Source: Acinetobacter sp. BY419 (GTDB lineage: Bacteria; Pseudomonadota; Gammaproteobacteria; Pseudomonadales; Moraxellaceae). From it: a stretch of 61,198 nucleotides of DNA. Location of the stretch: the NCBI RefSeq assembly GCF_019038395.1, contig NZ_JAGFXZ010000019.1:1-61198 (forward strand), written 5' to 3'. A model generated the notes under the pieces. It searched no databases. It was given only the letters and a program-made list of their open reading frames with translations, and was not told the origin of the DNA. Below are positions 37,399 to 47,356 of the stretch, one piece after another (position 1 is the first letter of the stretch; each line of letters starts with the position of its first letter). The position numbers and the translations under genes were made by a program.

Positions 37399-37980
37399 AT
37401 GACGGAATCTGTGATTGACATCGTTCATCAAAATATTCACCAACGGCAATCGATTGGTCATCTGCTGGCACCGGCACCGAATGCAGAACAACTGGAAAAA
37501 GCCTTTCAGGCGGCATTAACTGCCCCCGATCATCATCGACTCAAACCTACCACGTTTGTCGTGATTCCAGATGAGCAGCGTGAAGCCTTTGGAGAATTAT
37601 TGTCGCAGGCACTCGTCGATTTAGGTGAAACTGAAACAGCTCAGATTGAGCGGGTTAAGAATCATCCATTTCGTGCGCCCTTACTGGTTCTTGCCTTAAC
37701 CCGTTTGCAGGATCACCCTAAAGTTCCGCATTTTGAGCAAATTCTCAGTTCAGGTGCAGCTATTCAAAATTTTCTGCTGTCACTCCAGGTGCAGGGTTTC
37801 TCGACCATGTGGCGCAGTGGCGCTGTAGTCGAGTCTGGCCTGTTTAAGCAGGCATTGGGAATTTCAAAAGACGACCTGGTCTCGGGGATTATTTATATTG
37901 GTACTGCAGCAAAAGCAATTCCAGCGCGCGCAGAGATTCAAACCAGTGATTTTGTAAGTTATTGGAATCAGAACAGCTAG
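37399..37980 (+). CDS. Nitroreductase-family flavoprotein (YdjA-like)
   Basis: A 193-aa FMN protein of short nitroreductase length. The start RQSIGHLLAPAPNAEQLEKAFQAAL resembles the R-S/R-motif FMN site, and the end GFSTMWRSGAVVES and GIIYIGTA match the family, as in E. coli YdjA. It would reduce nitro compounds or quinones with NAD(P)H; the natural substrate is unknown. The following gene, gpsA, begins 33 bases later on the same strand. Confidence 0.83.
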   Translation: MTESVIDIVHQNIHQRQSIGHLLAPAPNAEQLEKAFQAALTAPDHHRLKPTTFVVIPDEQREAFGELLSQALVDLGETETAQIERVKNHPFRAPLLVLALTRLQDHPKVPHFEQILSSGAAIQNFLLSLQVQGFSTMWRSGAVVESGLFKQALGISKDDLVSGIIYIGTAAKAIPARAEIQTSDFVSYWNQNS

Positions 37981-38013
37981 TTTGTACGGTATAACAGGAT
38001 ATTAAAAAATAAG

Positions 38014-39087
38014 ATGTCAGAATTAAATTTTTCAGAGCTGGTAGAGCCAGTTGCGGTTGATCATAAAACAGCTTTAAGAGTAACGGTATTGGGTGGGGGT
38101 AGTTTTGGTACTGCAATGGCCAATACCGCAGTGCGTAATGGTTGCAATACCATGATCTGGATTCGTGACGAAGCAGCTGCGGCAGATATTAATGCTACGC
38201 ATATCAATAAACGCTATCTGCCAGATTTTCAGTTAGAAAAAGATCTGCTGGCTGTTTCAGACCTGGAACAGGCAGTACGCAATCGCGATATTATTTTAGT
38301 GGCGATTCCGAGTCATTCCTTCCGGGAAGTCCTGCAGCAAATTAAACCTTTTATCACGTCGCAGGCGGTAATCTCCCTGACCAAAGGGATTGAAGCACTG
38401 ACCTTCAGCTTTATGAGCGATATTATTCGCGAAGAATTGCCGGAAGTGCCTTATGGTGTGTTATCAGGACCTAATCTGGCTAAAGAGATCGTAGCAGGTC
38501 AGCCGGCGGGAACAGTGATAGCCAGTCATTCTGAACTGGTACGTTATGCAGTACAGCAAGCCTTACATAGTGCCTTGTTCCGTGTGTTTGCCAGTGATGA
38601 TGTGAATGGCGTAGAACTCGGTGGTGCATTAAAAAATATTTATGCTGTGGCGATGGGTATGGCAGCAGCGTATAACGTGGGTGAAAATACCAAGAGTATG
38701 ATTCTGACCCGTGCTTTGGCCGAAATGAGCCGTTTTGCGGTAAGACTCGGTGCCAATCCGCTGACATTCCTTGGGCTTTCAGGTGTCGGTGACTTATTTG
38801 CAACTTGTAACAGTCCACTCAGCCGGAATTACCAAGTCGGTTATGCACTTGGTAAAGGTAAAACGCTGGTGCAGGCCACCACTGAACTGGGTCAAACTGC
38901 AGAAGGGATCAATACCATTGTACAGGTCAAGGCACGCTCTGAGGAACTCGGTGTGTATATGCCGATTACCTCTGCCTTGTATGATGTGATTTTTGAAGGT
39001 GCACCGCCACTCAATATTGCATTGTCATTAATGAAAAATGGTCATCGTAGCGATGTCGAATTTGTCTTGCCACATCATCAAGTCTGA
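38014..39087 (+). CDS. gpsA: Glycerol-3-phosphate dehydrogenase [NAD(P)+]
   Basis: A 357-aa GpsA. It reduces dihydroxyacetone phosphate to sn-glycerol-3-phosphate for phospholipids. The NAD-binding loop VLGGGSFGTAMANTAVRNG begins at residue 28, after a short N-terminal extension. The NADPH-binding/lysine regions GPNLAKEIVAGQPA and GGALKNIYAVAMGMA and the C-terminal PITSALYDVIF are typical. It is slightly longer than E. coli GpsA (339 aa). sixA follows 76 bases later. Confidence 0.95.
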   Translation: MSELNFSELVEPVAVDHKTALRVTVLGGGSFGTAMANTAVRNGCNTMIWIRDEAAAADINATHINKRYLPDFQLEKDLLAVSDLEQAVRNRDIILVAIPSHSFREVLQQIKPFITSQAVISLTKGIEALTFSFMSDIIREELPEVPYGVLSGPNLAKEIVAGQPAGTVIASHSELVRYAVQQALHSALFRVFASDDVNGVELGGALKNIYAVAMGMAAAYNVGENTKSMILTRALAEMSRFAVRLGANPLTFLGLSGVGDLFATCNSPLSRNYQVGYALGKGKTLVQATTELGQTAEGINTIVQVKARSEELGVYMPITSALYDVIFEGAPPLNIALSLMKNGHRSDVEFVLPHHQV

Positions 39088-39163
39088 TCTATAACAAATG
39101 GACTGTCTGCAGATTGTCATATCCGCTGCTTATCATGCAGGTAAAAGAATATAAGGAAATCAA

Positions 39164-39619
39164 ATGCAACTGACTTTAGTTCGACATGGTGAGGCTGCTC
39201 CACCGGTCAATGGTAATGATACCAAACGTCCACTGACGGAGCGTGGTCATCAACAGGCTGAGCAAACGGCGCAGTTCCTGAAAGAACTGATTAAGCCTGA
39301 AGTATTTGTGGTGAGTCCGTTATTGCGTGCGCAGGAAACCTTGGCACATTTGCAGCAGTATTTTAAGGATGTGCCGGTGGTCATCTGTAATACGATTAAA
39401 CCCGATGATGATGCCAAAGTCGCAGTGGAATGGTTGTCACAACTGCCTTATGAGTCGATTGCAGTAGTATGTCATATGAATGTGGTGGCACATATTTCTT
39501 CCATTCTGCTGGCTGAATCTTTTCATCCCTATGCATTGGCAGAAGCACGTGTTTATGATCAGGCAGTGATTGCACCGGGCTTATCCACACAGATTAAAAG
39601 CTTTATTCCTACACTATAA
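39164..39619 (+). CDS. sixA: Phosphohistidine phosphatase SixA
   Basis: A 151-aa histidine-phosphatase-family protein. The RHG motif LVRHGEAAPP near the N-terminus holds the phospho-accepting His, and the second His is in VVCHMNVVAHI. It is short like E. coli SixA (161 aa), which dephosphorylates His in HPt domains and PtsP. AAGGAAATCAA precedes the ATG. gspL follows 30 bases later, so the two may share a transcript. Confidence 0.88.
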   Translation: MQLTLVRHGEAAPPVNGNDTKRPLTERGHQQAEQTAQFLKELIKPEVFVVSPLLRAQETLAHLQQYFKDVPVVICNTIKPDDDAKVAVEWLSQLPYESIAVVCHMNVVAHISSILLAESFHPYALAEARVYDQAVIAPGLSTQIKSFIPTL

Positions 39620-39649
39620 AAAATTAATTAAAATGGCAGAACACAATCA

Positions 39650-40789
39650 ATGTTGTATTTATGGATGCCAGAAGCCGATGGGGTTTGGCAATGGTCAACT
39701 GGGGAATTCTGGAATGCAGCAGCCACACTTGAGCAGCTGATTCAGGATATACAAGAGCAGCAAAGTGAAGAGGCGGTGGTGTTTTTTCCGAGCCGTCATG
39801 TGCAAATTTTGCAGCAGACCTTGCCCAAGAGCCAGTATAAGAAAATGGGCAATGATGGCATTAAATATTTGCTTGAAGAATACGTGGTGCTGCCTGTAGA
39901 TGCCATGAAAGTGCTGCATCATTTTCAGCAACCGGATCAGATCACGATTATGGGGATTGCGAATTCCACTCTGGAGACTTTGCAGCATTCTCTCAACCTG
40001 ATTCCAGTCAAGGTGGCAGCTTTATTGCCGGACTTTTTGGTGTTGCCGATTCCTGATGCCAATCAGCGGGTGATTGCCCAAATCGGTGGGCGTTTGCTGG
40101 TGCGTGAATCAGAATATATGGGCCAGTCGCTGGATGATCTGAGTCTTTATCTGGATTATCAGCCCCCGGGTCTCAGCTATAAGGTAAGCAATCTGAGCCA
40201 GGAACAGTTGCGGAGTCTTGAAGCCCTCACCACCCAGGAGCAACTGGAGTCTTTCCAGTATAGTATTCCTGTACTGAAAAAACCGAAACAGCATCCTTTT
40301 AACGTCCTGCCTAAAGCAAAATCTGATGCTGCTATCTCAGGTTACTGGAAAGCCTGTGCAGCAGTTTTTCTGGGTATTCTGGTGGTGCAGTTTAGTTATG
40401 ATGCAGTACGCTGGTATCAGTATAAGAAAGTGGCGGATCAGACCGCTATGCAGGCCATCGACCAGTTTAAATACTGGTTTGGTCAAAACTATCCGGTCAC
40501 CGAGCAGAATATAAAAAGTCAGTTTGAGGGACAATTGCGTCAAAGCCAGATCGCAGATACGCGTGCATTACAGTTGATTAGTCAGGTGGGGCCGGTCTTG
40601 ATGCAGAACCAGATTGTGGCACAGCGGGTAAATTATGATGCTTCTGTGCTGAATATGGAGCTCAAGGCTAATTCATCAGACGCGCTAAATGCACTGACCA
40701 AGCAATTGAACCAGCAGGGCTTTAAGGTGGAGCTGGGGAATATTCAGGCCAGCGGAACAGGTGCCATCGGACTGGTGAGGATCCAATAA
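39650..40789 (+). CDS. gspL: Type II secretion system protein GspL
   Basis: A 379-aa GspL. The N-terminal cytoplasmic actin-like domain binds the ATPase GspE; one membrane helix lies at about 226-245 (WKACAAVFLGILVVQFSYDA); and the periplasmic ferredoxin-like domain forms the C-terminus. Length fits the family. Its stop overlaps the start of gspM (TAATG), so the two are translationally coupled. Other gsp genes are not in this window, which matches the scattered T2SS genes of Acinetobacter. Confidence 0.88.
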   Translation: MLYLWMPEADGVWQWSTGEFWNAAATLEQLIQDIQEQQSEEAVVFFPSRHVQILQQTLPKSQYKKMGNDGIKYLLEEYVVLPVDAMKVLHHFQQPDQITIMGIANSTLETLQHSLNLIPVKVAALLPDFLVLPIPDANQRVIAQIGGRLLVRESEYMGQSLDDLSLYLDYQPPGLSYKVSNLSQEQLRSLEALTTQEQLESFQYSIPVLKKPKQHPFNVLPKAKSDAAISGYWKACAAVFLGILVVQFSYDAVRWYQYKKVADQTAMQAIDQFKYWFGQNYPVTEQNIKSQFEGQLRQSQIADTRALQLISQVGPVLMQNQIVAQRVNYDASVLNMELKANSSDALNALTKQLNQQGFKVELGNIQASGTGAIGLVRIQ

Positions 40790-41268
40790 TGAAAGCCATT
40801 GAAGCGCTACAAAATCGTATGGATCAGTCTTTCGAAAAACTGAGTGATTATCTGGACAGCCTGTCGACACGTGAGCGTGTACTGGTAATTTTTACCACTA
40901 TTTTTGTGATTGTGGCTACAGTCAGTTCTGCACTCTGGTATATGCATCAGGCGGCAGATACTCAGCAGAAACGTTTAAATCAGCTAAAAGATACCATTGT
41001 CTGGATGCAAAGTAATGCAGTGACCATGAAGCCGGCTGGAGATATACAGCTGGATGCTGCTGAGAAAGTCCAGCGGGCTGCACAGCAGCAAGGACTGTCG
41101 GTGGCTTCACAGCAAATGGAAGGAAAAATTCAATTGGCAGTCATGCATGAAAATTATGCAGTGCTGGCAAATTTCCTGACGCAACTGGCACAAATGGGGC
41201 TAAGTATCGAGAAAATGGAATTAAATAATGAGGCTGGACAGATTAAATTAACTGCGATCATACAGTAA
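40789..41268 (+). CDS. gspM: Type II secretion system protein GspM
   Basis: A 159-aa GspM. A short cytosolic part precedes one membrane helix at about 30-52 (RVLVIFTTIFVIVATVSSAL). A coiled-coil and a small ferredoxin-like periplasmic domain follow. It pairs with GspL in the inner-membrane platform of the T2SS. The start codon shares a base with the gspL stop. Downstream is pyrD, with its own promoter sequence. Confidence 0.88.
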   Translation: MKAIEALQNRMDQSFEKLSDYLDSLSTRERVLVIFTTIFVIVATVSSALWYMHQAADTQQKRLNQLKDTIVWMQSNAVTMKPAGDIQLDAAEKVQRAAQQQGLSVASQQMEGKIQLAVMHENYAVLANFLTQLAQMGLSIEKMELNNEAGQIKLTAIIQ

Positions 41269-41318
41269 GCGGTAAAAATAAAGATTTGCAAAGCATGGTT
41301 TTTTTGTCAGCCTATGCC

Positions 41319-41324
41319 TATAAT
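41319..41324 (+). promoter_or_regulatory. Probable -10 box of pyrD
   Basis: TATAAT lies 34 bases before the pyrD ATG; no convincing -35 box is seen at 16-18 bases. It suggests pyrD is not read only from the gsp genes. Confidence 0.4.
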
Positions 41325-41358
41325 ATGCCGACTTAAAAAGCAGTAGACTTTTCTGGAT

Positions 41359-42360
41359 ATGTTGTATTCTCTAGCCCGCCCTTTGTTGTTTTCTTTAGCA
41401 CCAGAGCGTGCACATGAGCTGACATTATCACTATTGAAATCATCCCATAAAATGGGCTTGATGCGTCAAAATGTTGCTGCGAAACCTGTGACCTGTATGG
41501 GAATCGAATTTCCCAATCCGGTAGGTCTTGCGGCAGGTTTAGACAAAAATGGTGCTTATATTGACGCCCTTGCCAGTCAAGGTTTTGGTTTTATTGAAAT
41601 TGGTACCATTACCCCACGACCGCAAGCCGGTAATCCTCATCCACGTTTATTCCGTTTGCCGCAGGCCAAAGCCATTATTAACCGTATGGGCTTTAATAAT
41701 GATGGTGTGGATCAGCTGGTTGAAAATGTCAAGGCTGCAAAATTCAAAGGTATTCTCGGCATCAATATCGGTAAAAACGCTGATACTCCGGTAGAAAAAG
41801 CAGCAGATGATTACCTCATCTGTTTAGAAAAAGTCTACAATTATGCTTCTTATATTACCGTCAACATTTCTTCTCCCAATACTAAAAACCTGCGCAGCCT
41901 GCAAAGTGGTGATGCACTCACCGAACTGCTGGAAACGCTGAAAAACCGTCAGCTTGAATTGGCTCAGGAATACCAGCATTATGTACCTTTGGTACTCAAA
42001 GTGGCGCCTGATCTGAGTAACAGCGATATTGCCTTTATTGCCAAGCAGTTATTGCAATTCAAGATCGATGGCCTGATCGTGACCAATACCACACTGTCAC
42101 GTGAAGGGGTGGAAGGTCTGGCGCATGCAGAGGAAGCAGGTGGTTTGTCCGGTGCACCGGTATTTGAGAAAAGTACTGCGTGTCTAGCTGCATTTGCTGC
42201 GGTATTAAAAGGACAAATTCCATTGATTGGTGTGGGTGGTATTCTTTCAGGTGCAGATGCTGTTGCCAAGAAGCAGGCAGGTGCCAGCCTTGTACAAGTT
42301 TATAGTGGTCTCATCTATACTGGACCTAAACTTGTAAAAGATTGTGTAGACGCACTTTAA
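41359..42360 (+). CDS. pyrD: Dihydroorotate dehydrogenase (quinone)
   Basis: A 333-aa class 2 enzyme. It starts with the amphipathic N-terminal helix region used for quinone access, then [17 protein letters not shown] for FMN, the catalytic Ser in [13 protein letters not shown], and GVGGI plus [12 protein letters not shown] for the phosphate site. It oxidises dihydroorotate at the inner membrane, the fourth step of pyrimidine synthesis. pyrB lies about 30 kb away in the same window. cvpA follows within 6 bases. Confidence 0.96.
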   Translation: MLYSLARPLLFSLAPERAHELTLSLLKSSHKMGLMRQNVAAKPVTCMGIEFPNPVGLAAGLDKNGAYIDALASQGFGFIEIGTITPRPQAGNPHPRLFRLPQAKAIINRMGFNNDGVDQLVENVKAAKFKGILGINIGKNADTPVEKAADDYLICLEKVYNYASYITVNISSPNTKNLRSLQSGDALTELLETLKNRQLELAQEYQHYVPLVLKVAPDLSNSDIAFIAKQLLQFKIDGLIVTNTTLSREGVEGLAHAEEAGGLSGAPVFEKSTACLAAFAAVLKGQIPLIGVGGILSGADAVAKKQAGASLVQVYSGLIYTGPKLVKDCVDAL

Positions 42361-42365
42361 ATCCT

Positions 42366-42947
42366 ATGAATGTCATTGATATCTTTCTGCTGATTATCTT
42401 GCTCATTGGAGGGCTCAACGGTTTGCGTCAAGGATTTATTAAAGCCTTTGCGAACTTAGTGGGATGGATCTTTGCCCTGATTGTTGCGGCAAAATATTCA
42501 ACGCTACTTGCGCCGTCGATGGTTGCTCTGAGTACAGATCCAGTCGTACAAAAGATAGCAGCCTTCGCCTTTATCGTCCTGTTGATTGTGGTTCTGACCT
42601 GGATCGTCACTGCGCTTTTAAACCGTATTTTAAAGAGTCTTAAACTGGGTCCGCTTAACCGTCTGGCGGGTGGTGTCTTCGGTAGCCTGAAAGGTTTGCT
42701 GATTGTATTGATTACCATGCAGGGGATTGGCCCGTGGGTAGAAAGCTCGCCGCACTGGAAACAGTCCAAGTTTATTCAAGCCTTATTGCCTTATGCGCCT
42801 TGGGCGACTCAAATGTCGAAAGACGCCGCGAATGGCGCACTACAACATATCAAGCCTGAAGGGGCATCGAAACCTTCAGCGGTATCATCTGAAACATCTT
42901 CCAAATCTGGAGCTGCAGATGAGTCTACAAATAATCCTTTTTATTAA
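42366..42947 (+). CDS. cvpA: CvpA family membrane protein
   Basis: A 193-aa inner-membrane protein with about four helices in the first 130 residues (MNVIDIFLLIILLIGGLNGLRQGF and following) and a disordered, Ser-rich C-terminus. CvpA relates to colicin V production and envelope stress in E. coli. The usual cvpA-purF order is present: purF begins 25 bases after its stop. ATG 42366 is chosen; upstream in-frame codons overlap pyrD. Confidence 0.9.
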   Translation: MNVIDIFLLIILLIGGLNGLRQGFIKAFANLVGWIFALIVAAKYSTLLAPSMVALSTDPVVQKIAAFAFIVLLIVVLTWIVTALLNRILKSLKLGPLNRLAGGVFGSLKGLLIVLITMQGIGPWVESSPHWKQSKFIQALLPYAPWATQMSKDAANGALQHIKPEGASKPSAVSSETSSKSGAADESTNNPFY

Positions 42948-42971
42948 TCCTAGCTTGTCTGCGAGGTTGCT

Positions 42972-44507
42972 ATGTGTGGAGTAGTTGGTATAGCTGGTAA
43001 ATCACCCGTTAACCAAATGTTGTTTGATGCATTAACGATGTTACAACATCGTGGACAAGATGCAGCTGGGATCGTGACATGTGATGAAGGACGTTTATTT
43101 CTGCGCAAAGACAATGGGATGGTACGTGACGTATTTCATACCCGTCATATGCGTGCCTTGAAAGGAAATTACGGTATTGGTCATGTGCGTTATCCAACAG
43201 CCGGTTCATCGAGCAGTGCAGAAGCACAGCCATTTTATGTGAACTCACCGTATGGAATTACCTTGGCGCATAACGGTAACCTGACCAATGCCGAAGAAAT
43301 TCATGATGATCTGTTCAAAACTGACTTGCGTCATATGAACACGGATTCTGATTCAGAAGTACTGCTAAACGTGTTGGCGCATGAATTGCAAAAACATGGC
43401 AAATTGGTGCCAACTTCAGAAGATATTTTCCATGCGGTAACACGTGTGCATGAGCGTTGTAAAGGCGCTTATGGCGTGGTAGCGATGATTACCGGACAGG
43501 GTCTGGTGGGCTTCCGTGATCCAAACGGTATTCGTCCATTGATCTATGGTTCACGTGAAACTGAACAGGGTATGGAGTATATCATTGCCTCTGAATCGGT
43601 CGCGATTACTGCGCTGGGCTTTAAGGTGGAGCGTGATATTCAGCCGGGCGAAGCAATATTTATTGATTTGGAAGGTAATTTCTTTACCAAGCAATGTGCA
43701 GTAAATGCTAAGTATCGTCCTTGTATTTTTGAATATGTTTATTTTGCCCGTCCGGATGCCATTATTGATGGAATCTCGGTGTATAAAGCACGTTTGAAAA
43801 TGGGTGAAAAGCTGGCGCAAAAAATTCTGCGCGAGTGGGGGGAAGAGCATGATATCGATGTGGTGATTCCGATTCCGGATACCTCACGTACTTCGGCCCT
43901 AGAACTTGCCAATATGCTGGGTGTGAAATTCCGTGAAGGTTTCATGAAAAACCGTTATATCGGGCGTACCTTTATTATGCCAGGTCAACAATTGCGTGAA
44001 AAATCGGTGCGTCAAAAACTAAACCCGGTTGAGCTTGAGTTCAAAGGTAAAAATGTACTCTTGGTAGATGATTCGATTGTACGGGGCACCACCTGTAATG
44101 AAATTATCCAGATGGCGCGTGATTCTGGCGCGAAAAAAGTATTTTTTGCTTCTGCCGCCCCGATGGTCAAATATCCAAACGTCTACGGTATTGATATGCC
44201 GGCGAAATCTGAATTGATTGCCTCGGAACGCAGCGTTGAAGAAATCCGTGAAATTATTGGTGCTGACCGTTTGATTTTCCAGGATCTGGAAGATTTGAAA
44301 GATGCGGTAAGAACCACCAAAGTACCGGACGTGAAAGACTTTGACTGTTCAGTCTTTGATGGTATCTATGTTTCGGGTGGTATTGATGCGCAATATCTAG
44401 ATGATCTACAGCAAAAACGTAGTGACAGCGCCATGAAAGAAAGCAGCTATATTGATGTCAATATTGATGCAGCTTCAGTAGATTTGACTGGCGTACGTGA
44501 AGTTTAA
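42972..44507 (+). CDS. purF: Amidophosphoribosyltransferase
   Basis: A 511-aa PurF, first enzyme of purine synthesis. After Met, Cys2 ([10 protein letters not shown]) is the nucleophile of the glutaminase domain; the second half has the PRPP loop [13 protein letters not shown]. Length is normal (E. coli 505). It makes phosphoribosylamine from PRPP and glutamine. It lies directly after cvpA as in many gamma-proteobacteria and ends the operon with a terminator at 44526. Confidence 0.97.
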   Translation: MCGVVGIAGKSPVNQMLFDALTMLQHRGQDAAGIVTCDEGRLFLRKDNGMVRDVFHTRHMRALKGNYGIGHVRYPTAGSSSSAEAQPFYVNSPYGITLAHNGNLTNAEEIHDDLFKTDLRHMNTDSDSEVLLNVLAHELQKHGKLVPTSEDIFHAVTRVHERCKGAYGVVAMITGQGLVGFRDPNGIRPLIYGSRETEQGMEYIIASESVAITALGFKVERDIQPGEAIFIDLEGNFFTKQCAVNAKYRPCIFEYVYFARPDAIIDGISVYKARLKMGEKLAQKILREWGEEHDIDVVIPIPDTSRTSALELANMLGVKFREGFMKNRYIGRTFIMPGQQLREKSVRQKLNPVELEFKGKNVLLVDDSIVRGTTCNEIIQMARDSGAKKVFFASAAPMVKYPNVYGIDMPAKSELIASERSVEEIREIIGADRLIFQDLEDLKDAVRTTKVPDVKDFDCSVFDGIYVSGGIDAQYLDDLQQKRSDSAMKESSYIDVNIDAASVDLTGVREV

Positions 44508-44525
44508 GCAGTTAAAATCGTTATG

Positions 44526-44551
44526 AAAAAGCGGGAATTTCCCGCTTTTTT
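44526..44551 (+). terminator. Terminator after purF
   Basis: AAAAAGCGGGA and TCCCGCTTTTT are perfect arms, with T continuing. It lies 18 bases after the purF stop. Confidence 0.88.
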
Positions 44552-44596
44552 GTTTTATGATGATCTCATTGAAAATAATCATTTTAGGGTTCTGCA

Positions 44597-46486
44597 TTGC
44601 GAAACGTAGGATACGATTTTATAAAAAACAAAAATATAGTACTGCCTGTAAGTTTCTGCCTGATTGCGATTCTGTTGACTGTTTTTATTATTAATACCGT
44701 TGTTGGCCTATTTGTTTTTTATATTGATCCCACCCAATCAATCTTCTGGCATACGCTAAGTCCTTATCTGATTGCCTTGCTGTTATTTGTGATGATGATT
44801 TCGGTCATCTATGAGTTTTATATTTTTCGGAATGGCGGTTATTCGCTGGCGAAGCAGATGGGTGCGCGCCGTCTCAGCCCGATGGACAGTATTCCCGAAG
44901 AAAGTGCTGTACTGCACATTAACCAGCAGCTGGCTGAGACTTTTCTGATTGAAACTCCGGCAGTGTATGTATTGCCCGATGAAGTTGGTGTCAATGCACT
45001 GACAGCAGGGTTTAGCCCGCGGGACACCGCGATTATCCTGACTTGGGGTGCAATACAGACACTCGATAAAGTTGAGCTGTATGGTTTGCTCAGTCATGAA
45101 TTTAATAAAATCCTGGCCGGTGAAACTGCGGAAAATACCCGCTTGAAAATTCTGTATAGCAGTTTAACCACTTTTAGTCAGTGGGGTAGTAAAATTGCTA
45201 AATCCGGTTTTTATCGAACAGGCAGTCCACGGGAAAACAGGTTTGAAACCTTTTATGTTGCAGTCGGTGCGGTGATCTGGCTGACTGGCAGTTTGGGTGT
45301 ATTGATTTCCCGCTTTATTAAATATATTTCCCTGGGTGGCCGGACTTATAAAAATGACCAGAAAACCCAACGCTTGATTCAAAATGATGCCAATATCCAG
45401 ACTCTACTTAGAATTCATGTGCATCATTCCGGCTCGCAGATTTATAGTGAATATGCCGAATCGATTTCGCATATGTGCTTTGCCAATTCTTTAAGTCCAC
45501 AAAACTGGCTGAATATTCATCCAAATATCAATCAGCGAATTTATGAATTAAATCCTGCCCTGATTCAGGATTTACAACTTGAGAACCTGAAAAAACTGAA
45601 GAATCAGCCTTTGTTCAGTTTATTTCGTTCTTTGGAAGAAGTTGTACCTGAAACTACAGTGAGCTGGAGTTCGCCACAACCTTTACCTTTGTTACGGCTG
45701 TCTCCGATTAGTTTTGCGATTAAAGATGCGATTAAGCCGCTGAATCCGGAACTTCGACTCAAGATGCCGCGTCCAGAACTGATTGAACGTGCATTGCAGA
45801 CGGCGACCGGCTCTCGTGAAGTCATGGTTGCCATTTTAATGATCCGTCAATATCGTGAATTTATTCCGACTGAGGCTGAGGTCAGTCGTGCCATTGTAGA
45901 TTCATTGCTAAATCTGGACGGGCGGGTACATATTTCTATTTTCCAGCAAGCCTGTAAGAATATTGGTGGCATGCCGACCACTGTCGCACGCCAGTTTTTG
46001 ATGAAGCTGGCACGGATTATTCAGGAAGATGGTGAAATTGGTCTGCTGGATGCATTGTTGCTGGAATATGTGAAAGATGAGTTAAATTTGCTGCCTGCGC
46101 ATATTCCGACTGCTCTCGATGAAGTCAAGCCACAAATCGTACGTTTGATTGATGCCTTGCTGCATGTGCAGCAGATTAATAGCGGTAACCAGCTTGAGGT
46201 ACGGGAACGGATTTTAAACCGGATTTTGACAGCTCAGGAAGTGGACTTATATAATGAAATTTCAGATGAGCCGATTGATCTTGCTGAAATCTTGAATGAT
46301 ATTGCAGGGCTGTTGTTACGCGATCGTCTCAGTATTTTAGGGATTGCAGAAGCCTGTTTGTGGAGTGACCGTATCGTGACTCAGGATGAGCTGGATGTGA
46401 TGGAGCTGTTGTATTGGCGCTTAGGTTTCGAGGGCGGGCAGGTTATTCAGCAAATATTAAAGAAGAACAGTTTAACCATTATGTAG
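44597..46486 (+). CDS. M48-peptidase-like membrane protein with degenerate zinc motif
   Basis: A 629-aa protein from TTG 44597; later ATGs would remove the first membrane helix. Helices lie near residues 15-37 and 50-72 and a third near 216-236. The middle looks like an M48 (Ste24/HtpX) peptidase: VYVLPDEVGVNALTAGF and then LYGLLSHEFNKILAGE. The HExxH zinc motif is HEFNK, so the second zinc His is lost, and the enzyme is probably inactive. The C-terminal third is helical, with a TerB-like look (LARIIQEDGEIGLLDALLLEYVK). Function is unknown. Confidence 0.72.
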   Translation: MRNVGYDFIKNKNIVLPVSFCLIAILLTVFIINTVVGLFVFYIDPTQSIFWHTLSPYLIALLLFVMMISVIYEFYIFRNGGYSLAKQMGARRLSPMDSIPEESAVLHINQQLAETFLIETPAVYVLPDEVGVNALTAGFSPRDTAIILTWGAIQTLDKVELYGLLSHEFNKILAGETAENTRLKILYSSLTTFSQWGSKIAKSGFYRTGSPRENRFETFYVAVGAVIWLTGSLGVLISRFIKYISLGGRTYKNDQKTQRLIQNDANIQTLLRIHVHHSGSQIYSEYAESISHMCFANSLSPQNWLNIHPNINQRIYELNPALIQDLQLENLKKLKNQPLFSLFRSLEEVVPETTVSWSSPQPLPLLRLSPISFAIKDAIKPLNPELRLKMPRPELIERALQTATGSREVMVAILMIRQYREFIPTEAEVSRAIVDSLLNLDGRVHISIFQQACKNIGGMPTTVARQFLMKLARIIQEDGEIGLLDALLLEYVKDELNLLPAHIPTALDEVKPQIVRLIDALLHVQQINSGNQLEVRERILNRILTAQEVDLYNEISDEPIDLAEILNDIAGLLLRDRLSILGIAEACLWSDRIVTQDELDVMELLYWRLGFEGGQVIQQILKKNSLTIM

Positions 46487-46690
46487 AAAACAAACGAGAA
46501 CGCGCAGCTTGACGCTAAATCTGTTATAACAGCAGGAATGGTATAATTGTTTATTAAAAATACACTTTTTAGCAGACAGATAAACTTTGTACTAGAATCC
46601 ATCAAGATAAAAAAGAAAAGCTGAAAAAGTTCGGCAAAGCACAGGCAATCCGGCTAAAATGTTCAGCCTGAAATTGGTGATGATGAAAAG

Positions 46691-47335
46691 ATGATTGGGC
46701 ATCAGCGTGACATACTGGCAACATTAGGAATCGATCTCTGGATTCCTAGGGACAGCGCATGTCAGCCGCATCAGGTCTCGATCTGGCGTGACCAGGCTGC
46801 ACCTGAATTCCACACCGATATCGTCTTGCCTCAGCCTGCTTTGGTAGAGCTCATGGCCGATCTGCCGATTTCTGAGCCAGAGCCAACCGTTGCGCTTAAG
46901 GCTGAAACGCCGCCTGCGGTATCGACTCAAGCTGTCCCTGTTCAGGAACATCGTGAAATTGTACAGATCCCGCCATTTAGTTTACAGGCTTTAAGTCTGG
47001 TGCATTGCAGTATCGTGATTGATGCAACTGAAATGACCGAAGACACCCAGAATTTATGGGGAAATATTCAGCGTGCAGTTTCAGGTGAGTTTTATGAGCT
47101 GAACTGGCCATTTCCCTGGGCCAATGTCCAGGATGGGCGCGGCGTAGAATCCTATATCCAGGGTTTTCTGGATGGGATGAGTGCAGAGAAAAACATTATT
47201 TTTCTCGGGCCTGTAGTGCATATTTCAAATACGAAAATAATCCAGCTAGCCTCTTTACAAGAAATGCTGGATCAGCCGATTCTAAAAAAACGTTTATGGC
47301 AGTTTATGCAAAATAGGTCTGTCAGTCTGGAATAA
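46691..47335 (+). CDS. Candidate DNA polymerase III psi subunit (HolD-like)
   Basis: A 214-aa protein without a signal peptide. The N-terminus RDILATLGIDLWIPRDSA resembles that of E. coli HolD (RDWQLQQLGITQWSLRR), the part that binds the clamp loader. A Pro-rich linker (about 52-92) follows, and then a compact C-domain ending ILKKRLWQFMQN, like the HolD end ARAALWQQI. It is longer than E. coli HolD (137 aa) because of the linker; the Pseudomonas psi protein is also long. It is not beside rimI here. The call is an inference from weak similarity. Confidence 0.5.
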   Translation: MIGHQRDILATLGIDLWIPRDSACQPHQVSIWRDQAAPEFHTDIVLPQPALVELMADLPISEPEPTVALKAETPPAVSTQAVPVQEHREIVQIPPFSLQALSLVHCSIVIDATEMTEDTQNLWGNIQRAVSGEFYELNWPFPWANVQDGRGVESYIQGFLDGMSAEKNIIFLGPVVHISNTKIIQLASLQEMLDQPILKKRLWQFMQNRSVSLE

Positions 47336-47356
47336 TCTTGCTGTGGAATAAAAAAG

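Noticed and set aside
46509..46544. Promoter for the HolD-like gene from TTGACG and TATAAT
   Set aside because: The two boxes are not at a workable distance; TATAAT at about 46538 may be a -10, but the -35 is not clear.
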